64,000 nucleotides of DNA from Paraconiothyrium sp. Pb-2020. Lineage: Eukaryota; Ascomycota; Dothideomycetes; Pleosporales; Didymosphaeriaceae. This document shows, in pieces, positions 56,258-64,000 of the stretch. Each line of letters begins with the position of its first letter. Positions within the stretch are counted from its first letter, which is position 1. Below the pieces are notes generated by a model. The model was not told the origin of the DNA and ran no database searches. It was given only the letters and a program-made list of their open reading frames with translations. The position numbers and the translations under genes are program-made. The stretch spans positions 4,953,979 to 5,017,978 of the forward strand of contig JAJUBI010000003.1 of NCBI GenBank assembly GCA_022419385.1, given 5' to 3'.

Positions 56258-57970
56258 CGTAGCTGTGAGTCTAGATAGAGGGACAATGATCAGACAGTGA
56301 AGTGGAAGTAAGATGGTGCCAATGTCGCTTCAGCTGATGGTGATTGTGCACTCCAGGAAGTTTTCTCAGGTTTTTATATTTCCTACTACCTCGACGAGCT
56401 TTCTAACCCCTATCCACGATTCCGGGGTAGGTAATAGCCTCGGTCCTCGGAAGTTGTAATAAGGTCTCTACTAGCTCAAAGGCAATCTGCACCTAATCCA
56501 ACACGATACTAACCCCTATAGTATGTCCATGTGAGGGTTTCCGATTGGGTTGTTTGACTTCGAGCACTACGGCGATACCGGCTTCTAACAATCGAGTGAG
56601 GGGATGGTATACGGTACAATAACGGAGTAAGGATACGCTACCGCGAAGATGAGGGGATCTAAGAGTCGATGATAGCTCATTGGGTAATACCACATTAGGA
56701 GTATCTTTAGACCCGGTTGCCACGATAATGCGTCGGGGTCGGGTGGGAAGTATGACAGGATAATCCTAGAGCTTCTTTCCAAACCAGATGGAGTTGGTAG
56801 TCATGAGAGCATAGGAAATGTCCTGATACAACGACCGAAGACATAGCTCTAGTCGGGGTAATGATTTAACACACGCTGGCACTCAACCTCATGGTTCTCT
56901 CAATTTGAGCCATGTATTCTCCGGTCTGCTAATCGGCGTCAAACCGACTTGCTCGTAGCGTTTCTATTCATTATCCTGTATCGAATTCATGCCAAAACAT
57001 GATTGGCAATGACGAAAGGCGGGGAAGTAACATGATGGAAAACGTCGGCGACGTTAGAATGAATACACAGAAAGAGTATGCCTCGGCACCTTGGGCATTG
57101 GTGGAGGAATCCTACTATTAACTCGAGATCTCGAATCATTGCGTTTGGTGTTCTATACATCAGTCACTTACCTCGGCAAGATCAGTGCTGTGTGCGAGAT
57201 TAATATACCCCGCCGCACTATCCCTGTAGCTAGGCATCCGCCTAGAACATCAAACTGTCTACTACAAGGGTGGTACAAGGATGTAGAATTACGCTCCGTC
57301 ATGTACGCGCAGCTGGGATCGGATGAAACGGTTGTGGAGGAGGCAGGAACTCAAATGACAAGAGATGCGGAAGGCAGCTATCGGCATTGTGGGCTTTCGT
57401 CACAAGACTGAACGCCAAGTAGTATGCAAAAAACCTAAGCAGGTACACTTCTCCACCGTCCATCCGAATTTATCTAGCCTTCTTGACTGTTCACGCGATA
57501 TTCGCTTGCCGCACAGGTACCTCCCAGACCTGTTATCCTCTCAATGATCATTCTTGCTGACCCTTGCTCTGCTCTTTGGTTAGCTTCAGTTCTGCGCTAC
57601 GTAGCAGGACAGTTATGACGCTGTAAAGACGGACGCATTGTAACTACATTTGTCACGCTGAAGTCGGGCGACACTGATCCATACACGGCGTCCCACGTCG
57701 ATAAGCACGATTGAGTGAACTTCAGGGTCGATCTTCTCACGCACTACTCTACAAATAAATCCCATAATTAGAACATGCCTGCTATTACTTTTACTTCCGG
57801 TTCTTATAGAAACTCCAATGTCAGGTATGGAGAACGCGAAATCCGTCAATAAATCTCGCGACATAGTCGAACACTTGGAAGGTGATGCGACTAGCGACAT
57901 TGCATAGCAAAGCCGTACTCGAACACGACTCCATCGAGGACACTACAATAGAGCCCTTCGTGTGAATATG
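56258..57970. other. Intergenic, no gene recognised
   Basis: About 1.7 kb. The first part is the cutinase promoter. No supported gene was found on either strand. Confidence 0.45.
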
Positions 57971-59526
57971 TGCAGCCGCTACAGCCATTGGTGGCATGAT
58001 CTTTGAATACGACACTGGTGTTATTAGTGATGTCCTTGTGGTCATTGGGTCTGATCTAGATAGGCAGCCTCTATCGGATAGTAAGAAGGAGCTGATCACA
58101 ACACTTTGTGCCGCAGGCGATTTCGTAGGAGCCATCATTACTGGTATCTGCGCAGACAAACTTGGCCGGAAACCCGCCATCTGGTTCGCATCTGTTCTGT
58201 TCACCGTCGGTGCAATTGTTCAGGCGGCTTCGTATACTATCGCCCAGGTGTCTGTTGGTCGACTCTTGATCGGACTGGGTATCGGCTCTGCTTCCATCGG
58301 TAGGTGACATGGAATTTGCTTAGGTTCAGGCTCAATAACAGAAACTGCTGATAACGCGCCAGATTGTTCCTGTGTACATCGCCGAGATCTCTCCCGCTCG
58401 ATTCCGCAGACGCATGATCTCCGTCGACATGATCTTCCTCAGGACTGGCTCCGTCCTTGCATACGCTTTCAATGCTGCATTCCAGCACGTCGTCCACGGT
58501 TGGAGGTACATGGTTGGACTCGGAGCTATGCCTTCCATCTTGCCGGGGGTGTTGCTCTTTTGGGGTCTAGAATCCCCTCGTCAATTGATGTACCACAACA
58601 CGAGGGAACAATGCATTCGAGGTCATACGCCGGATGTATCCGAATGCCACCAAGGAGTAGGTCTCGACTAAAGTCGTGTCTATACAGGCCGATGTCGCCC
58701 AGGCCAAAGCGGTAGAAGATGAAATGACAGTGACGAAATCCCTAAAATCTTTTCTCTTGTTCCAGCCAATCTTCGTTCGACCATTGCCGCTTGCGAATTG
58801 ATGTTGTTTCAGCAGTTCTGCGGTTCTAGTACCCTCATTTAGGTCCATCTTAGCTCTCGATTACCATGTTCGTCCAATCACCTACGTTTACCAACACCAA
58901 AAGGTACTATTGGTCAACTCTCTTCCATATTGTAGAATTTTAGGATCCCATTGCTGTTGGTACAGTGGTTGCGAGTGTGAATTGGATTATCACAGTCATC
59001 TTCATTTTCCTGATTGACTGTGTCGGCCGCCGCAGTCTGCTTCTCTGGACGATGTGGGGAATGCCTGTGTGCCTTGTCCTGGCTGCAGTCTGTTCAGATG
59101 GATCCCTATCGACGCTAAGACCCTGGAGCTCACGAGCGACGAGTTTGGCTGGCCCGCATGCATTGTGTTGGTGTCCATGATTCTTTTCGTAGCATTCTAC
59201 GCTGCCGGCCTTTGGCAATGGAGGTCAGATCTATGGGAACTATGTTCATGAATATGTTCGTGTGTGTTCCGAATATCGTGGTATTCTCCACTTTCTTGAC
59301 GATGATGAAGAGCATTACTCCAATAGGCACCTTTGGGTTCTATCCAGCTTTGTGTGTTCTTGGATGGATATTTGTATACTTTTGCTTCCCTAAAGCTAGT
59401 AACGTAAGTCTGGAAGAGGTCCCGCTGTCTTTCAGCACAGATTCGGGGTCAAGTATACTGAAGAGTGGCGCAAACAATGCAACGAAGAAGAAAGACAGAC
59501 CATCCAGATTAATACATAGACAGTAA
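57971..59526 (+). pseudogene. Decayed MFS inositol/sugar transporter
   Basis: Pieces in changing frames cover most of a sugar porter: IGGMIFEYDTGVISDVLVVIGSDL (TM1), GDFVGAIITGICADKLGRKPAIW, VPVYIAEISPARFRR, GWRYMVGLGAMPS, AFEVIRRMYPNAT, then ELMLFQQFCG, VIFIFLIDCVGRRSLLLW and MEVRSMGTMF. The C-terminal segment FGFYPALCVLGWIFVYFCFPKASNVSLEEV ends at 59526. The motifs are closest to myo-inositol transporters of the ITR type. Lesions include frame changes near 58300 and 58610, in-frame TAG near 58662 and TGA near 58798, and a further frame change near 59210. The first exon is not found. It lies next to the AT-rich subtelomere. Confidence 0.85.
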
Positions 59527-59559
59527 AGACGGGACATGGACATAGACGGACAGCGGCGT

Positions 59560-62500
59560 ACTATTATTCAAAACTATAGAGCAGGTAGTACTAAGTTCTA
59601 AGCAGCGTATGGCATGGCTCTAGACGTAGTTAATAATGCCGTATCACTACTCTTAGAGATCGAAATGGGTTGAGTGCAATTATAGCAAGTACTCATTTTA
59701 CTAAAACGACCTAGCCTTCTAGACTTAGCAAGAAGGGCCAAACACTATAAATTGCATCTTATTCTCTAATAGTTGCAGCATCTTATCCTTAATATTAGTG
59801 TAATACTCTAGATTATTAAGATTAGCATCTAGATTTAAGTACTTCTGCAATCTAGTTAAGATTGCCTTTAAAAATCTAGATAATAATTAGGGTCTCTCTA
59901 CCTTATACCACTGCTCCGCTGTATAAAGATTAGTAAGATTAGCTTTCTCTATATTCTTTAAATTATTCCTATAGTTCTCTAAATAACGCATCTGCTTAAT
60001 AGGCTTTCCGAAGTTAGTTTTAAGTAGTATAATAGCTAATATAAGAAGTTTCGAATAATTAGTGCTTATAGTCTTACTTAGCTGTTAGTTTAGGCTGGAA
60101 GCCACTCTTAATATTAAAATAAAGACTTAATAAGACTATTTTAGCGCTTACTTTAGAAGAAGTCCCTTAAAATATATAGATACTTAATATTAACCTCTAG
60201 AGGGATATTATTAGAGACTCTTAGAAATATAATATTCTTCTTAGTTTACTCCCGCTAGAGCCATTAAGTGTAACTTAGCTAAAAGACTAAAGCCATAAGT
60301 ATTATAGCTAGATAATATAGTTCTTCTTAGAGTAACTTTACTTATAATTTTAGAAGAAGGGCTTCTAATATTGCATACTAATTAATATAGTGTATAGTTA
60401 AGCTTAATAATAAGTATAGCCTTAGGCTTCCTACGCCATTAATACAAAAACTAATAGATATATACACTAGTAGTTAAAGGTACTAATAAAAGTCTTTTAC
60501 CTATACTAAAGTAGAGGGCTCTATATATAAAGAATTACTAGGTTTAACTAGTATAATAGGGCCTCCTTAACACTGTAGTAAGCCGCGGCCCAGTTAGGGT
60601 TCTATTAAGAGATAAGTAGTGTGCAGGGTTATAAAAGTTACGTATAGGTAAGTGTTAATTAATTACTATAATAAGAATATATTACTAAAGACTTAAGAGT
60701 AATCTTCTATAAAAAAACTAGATGCAGTAAACTATATTATAGATTAATAATAAGAAATTACTAGTAGTAATCTGTTATCTCTATATACTACTATTTAACC
60801 TAGGCTCTATAGGCTCTATACATAGATTCTATAGATTTAGACTCTATAGCTCTATTCTATAGATTTATAGATCTAATTATATAACCTTAATTACGTGTCT
60901 ATATTATGCTTAGTATTTAACCTATAATTATAATACTTATTCTTATAATCTAACTAGTTACTGCTATTATTATATTAGTTCCTGTAGTTCTATTGCGGCG
61001 TAGCAGCCGTAATAACTAGAGTAGAAGATATAGTTATTTAGATTTGGCTAGAGCTAGGAAAGGTTAATAAGGGAAGTTAAATATATCTTTCTAGTATATA
61101 AAGTGCCATTGTACCTTAGAAGAATTTTAGTAACCCTAAATTCTATATTAAGCTATTAAGAAAGGGGAGATTAGTCTCTTCTTATACTAAGCTTAAAATA
61201 GCTTAACTTAAAATTTATACTAGAAACTAAAGTATAGTATCTACTTCTTCTTAACTATAGTCTCTTAAGCTATTACTTTAGTAAAAAAAATACTAAGTAC
61301 TATAACTTTATCTTATACTAATTTTTAGATAATGTATAGTATATTTTAGATACGTTTTCTTAGATTATAACTAGGGGTTTAGTAAACTTTAATTTTAAAT
61401 AATATATACTTAGCTTCTTCTAATACTTATCTACCCTCTCTACCTATATATTAATTCTTTTAGTATATTATTCTAGTCTTTTAAGACTTTTTTTAACGCT
61501 ACCTTTTCTTATTATAAACTTAATTTATTTTATAAAATTAAAGTTTTATTCTTATAAAAACTATTTTTTTACTTAATATATATTCTAATTAGCTAATTAG
61601 TAATATCTTAGAACTTTTACTAAATACTATTAAAGTATATAGTATTTACCTAAGCTATTTTTTTCTTATCTCTAGAAAGCTAAAAACCTATTATTATTAT
61701 AACTAAAGGCCCTATATCTTAGACTAGTATAGTTATATAACTATAAGGGGTATATAACCTAAAAGCTAATAGATTACTCTAGTAGTAATTTATCTATCTA
61801 TATACTAGAAATCTATTCTAATACCTACTTCTAATAGTAGAACTATATTACTCTATACCTAAATTCTAATATTTAAATTACTTAAAACCTATTTTAGAGT
61901 AGTCTAGTTTTATTATTACTATTTAAAAGCTAGTTATATCGCAATAGTAGATAGATATATAACTTACTACTATACTATATAAGAGGTGAGCGATATTATT
62001 TATTTAGATAATAAAGAATAATAATTAACTCTACTACTACTAGTAAAAGCTAAATAAGAATATATTATAGCTATTACTAATAAATAGTATCTAATAGTAC
62101 TACTTATTAATATCTTAAACCTAATAAAGTTATTTATACTTAGTTAGGGCTAATTTAGCGCAGCTTACTTTAATAAGTTAAAAGAAGCTAGAAAATAGTT
62201 AAATTACTAAAAGAATATTACTAAACTCTAATAAATTAATAAGATTTACTATTATTATAAAGTAGGATATTAGGATCTAGACCTAAGTAAGGGTTAGAAC
62301 CTTATTTTATATTATAATAATACTTACTATTAGCTTACCTAGAGTAGAGTATATATTTTAACTATACTACTAAGTACTAAGAGAAGTTATATAACTAATA
62401 GTTAATAAGTAATAGTTAACTATTAACTATATAACTAATAGTTAATAAGTAATAGTTAATAAGCAATAGTTAACTATTACCTAAACTAAGTATATAGAAA

Positions 62501-63885
62501 CTTAAGTATAAAACCTTTATACTTATATTTAACCTATTTATTAATTTATTATTTAGATTTACTTAGGCTCCCTTATTAACTTATTATACTTTATAAGATA
62601 CTTTTATATTAATAAGACTTCTTTTTTTCTTCTTAGTTATCTTACCTAAGAACTAACCTTAACCCTTTTAGAACTAGCTACCCTTTAGAAGTTTAATATT
62701 TTAAATACTCTTAATATAATAATAAAAACTTCTACCTCTTCTATAGCTTTAGACACTATTGCTATTACTCTAATAGATAACTCTAAAAGTAAAGTATATA
62801 AACCTATAGTTATTAGAAGGCAGTAGATTAACTTAATCTACTACTAAGACTATACTTAATCTAAGCGCTTAATATTAACACTAAACCTAAGCTAGGCCTA
62901 ATTTAGAACTAATGCGCTTAATCTATATATTTAATCTAAATAGTATACTTAATCTAAACAGCGCACTTAATCTAAATAGTACACTTAATTTAAATAGTGT
63001 ACTTAATCTAAATAGTGTACTTAATCTAAATAGTACGCTTAATCTAAATAGTGCGCTTAATCTAAATAGTACACTTAATCTAAATAGTACGCTTAATTTA
63101 AACAGCGTACTTAATCTAAATAGTATACTTAATCTAAATAGTATGCTTAATCTAAACAGTATACTTAATCTAAATAGTACACTTAATTTAAATAGTATAC
63201 TTAATCTAAATAGTAGACTTAATCTAAATAGCGCGCTTAATCTAAATAGTATACCTACTCTATAAGATTTATCTAAGCAACGTACTATAAAAGTAATAAG
63301 TATAAGACCTTTCTAGCTAAAATTTAGGCTAAAGCCTACTATATACTATATAGTTATCTATGCCTCGTTGTTACTATCGCACAAAACGAAACCTACTACT
63401 AATATATAGTTTAGATATTTAGAGCAATAGAAGGGGTTATATATATAGGTAATTAGATATTCTTAGCCTAAACACTCTATCCCTAATACCCCTATATAGT
63501 AGTCTTAGTATAGTATAAAATAAATACTACTCTTTTCTTAGATAAAGACTAAGATCCTTCTATAGAATTACTAACTAGTCTGTTACTTTCTCTAAGTATA
63601 GTATGTTAGAATTCCTACCTTTACTCTATAATAGATCCCCTACTAACTACAAAATTTCTATACTTATGTCCTATAAACTACTATTACATTTATTAAGCAT
63701 AGCAAACTACGTTGTAATATATTTAATTAATAGCTGGCTCTTAAACCAACTACGCAGGAACGTATGTAGTACTAATAATAATATACTAATGCTAAAGTAT
63801 TCCTTTATAAGATACTATCTCTTACCTATCTCTAATAGATGTTTAAATCTTATATCCTCCTTCTTTGCGTTTTAGCGACTCTCTC
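59560..63885. other. AT-rich subtelomeric block, RIP-like, gene-free
   Basis: Base composition changes sharply after the transporter pseudogene. TA, TTA and CTA words dominate, CpG and CpA are scarce, and all frames are interrupted. This is the pattern left by repeat-induced point mutation on transposons or subtelomeric helicase-like genes; the original element cannot be named. The 18-base minisatellite at 62940-63251 lies inside it. A small open frame at 63603-63875 is composition-driven. Confidence 0.85.
62940..63251. repeat. 18-base minisatellite
   Basis: About 17 units of the form ACTTAATCTAAATAGTAT (variants at the last few bases: GTGC, GTAC, GCGC). Read forward, each unit encodes Leu-Asn-Leu-Asn-Ser-x, creating a spurious open frame. 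Copies differ mostly by C/T and A/G transitions, consistent with RIP-type mutation after expansion. Confidence 0.93.
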
Positions 63886-64000
63886 TAGGGTTAGGGTTAG
63901 GGTTAGGGTTAGGGTTAGGGTTAGGGTTAGGGTTAGGGTTAGGGTTAGGGTTAGGTTAGGGTTAGGGGTTAGGGTTAGGTAGGGTTAGGGTTAGGTTAGG
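63886..64000 (+). repeat. Telomere, (TTAGGG)n
   Basis: The plus strand carries the G-rich TTAGGG repeat toward the 3' end, so this is the right end of the chromosome. About ten perfect units are followed by irregular units (TTAGG, TTAGGGG, TAGGG) over the final ~60 bases. These may be real variants or read/assembly errors at a contig tip. Confidence 0.97.

Noticed and set aside
62912..63265. 117-residue LNLNS-repeat open frame
   Set aside because: The 18-base repeat lacks stops in one frame only because of its unit; no start context, and it is embedded in RIP-like noncoding DNA.
1..64000. tRNA, rRNA, CRISPR arrays and plasmid-type origins
   Set aside because: I looked for tRNA B-box-like TTCGANTC with an upstream A box, for conserved rRNA blocks and for evenly spaced repeats; none was convincing. 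CRISPR is not expected in a nuclear fungal chromosome.

Overview
The window is the right-hand end of a chromosome from a filamentous ascomycete (Pezizomycotina; probably a Dothideomycete, though that class is only a guess). The last ~115 bases are TTAGGG telomere repeats. Genes are split by short GT-AG introns, mostly 44-60 bases, often with CTAAC/CTGAC-like branch sites. Typical fungal families are present: cutinase, PTH11-like rhodopsin-fold membrane protein, CBM18 chitin-binding modules, SesB-like esterase and MFS transporters. No bacterial operon features were seen. Exon coordinates were worked out by hand from splice motifs and reading frame; every model listed as CDS closes in frame except where stated.

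Layout. 1-3.3 kb: gene-poor, with relics (a broken MDR oxidoreductase, a laccase C-terminal fragment, a diverged duplicated segment). 3.3-13.4 kb: housekeeping-like block with a small secreted Cys-rich protein, two conserved-looking unknowns, a repeat-bearing AERES protein and a five-exon DHA1-type MFS transporter. 14.5-26.2 kb: accessory block with a stand-alone SesB-like esterase, a 496-base solo LTR with perfect target-site duplication, a caspase-like gene with an in-frame TGA, a class III aminotransferase, a CorA-like fragment and an ankyrin protein. Two members of one unrecognised protein family lie at 22.1 and 30.3 kb. 27-29.8 kb holds a sugar-transporter pseudogene. 35.9-51.7 kb: a PTH11-like protein, then four carbohydrate genes: secreted CE4 polysaccharide deacetylase with three CBM18 modules, chitin-synthase-like GT2, nucleotide-sugar 6-dehydrogenase of the UDP-HexNAc type, and GH13 alpha-glucosidase. 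55-56 kb: secreted cutinase. 58-59.5 kb: decayed inositol/sugar transporter. 59.5-63.9 kb: very AT/TpA-rich DNA without genes, including an 18-base minisatellite, then the telomere.

The most interesting set is at 38-48 kb. A GT2 polymerase, an enzyme predicted to oxidise a UDP-N-acetylhexosamine to its uronic acid, and a wall-targeted deacetylase could together make and modify a charged amino-sugar polymer. This is inference from gene families and proximity. A second theme at 14-26 kb is that several domains common in fungal NLR and allorecognition proteins (SesB esterase, caspase-like, ankyrin) occur as separate genes in unstable subtelomeric DNA.
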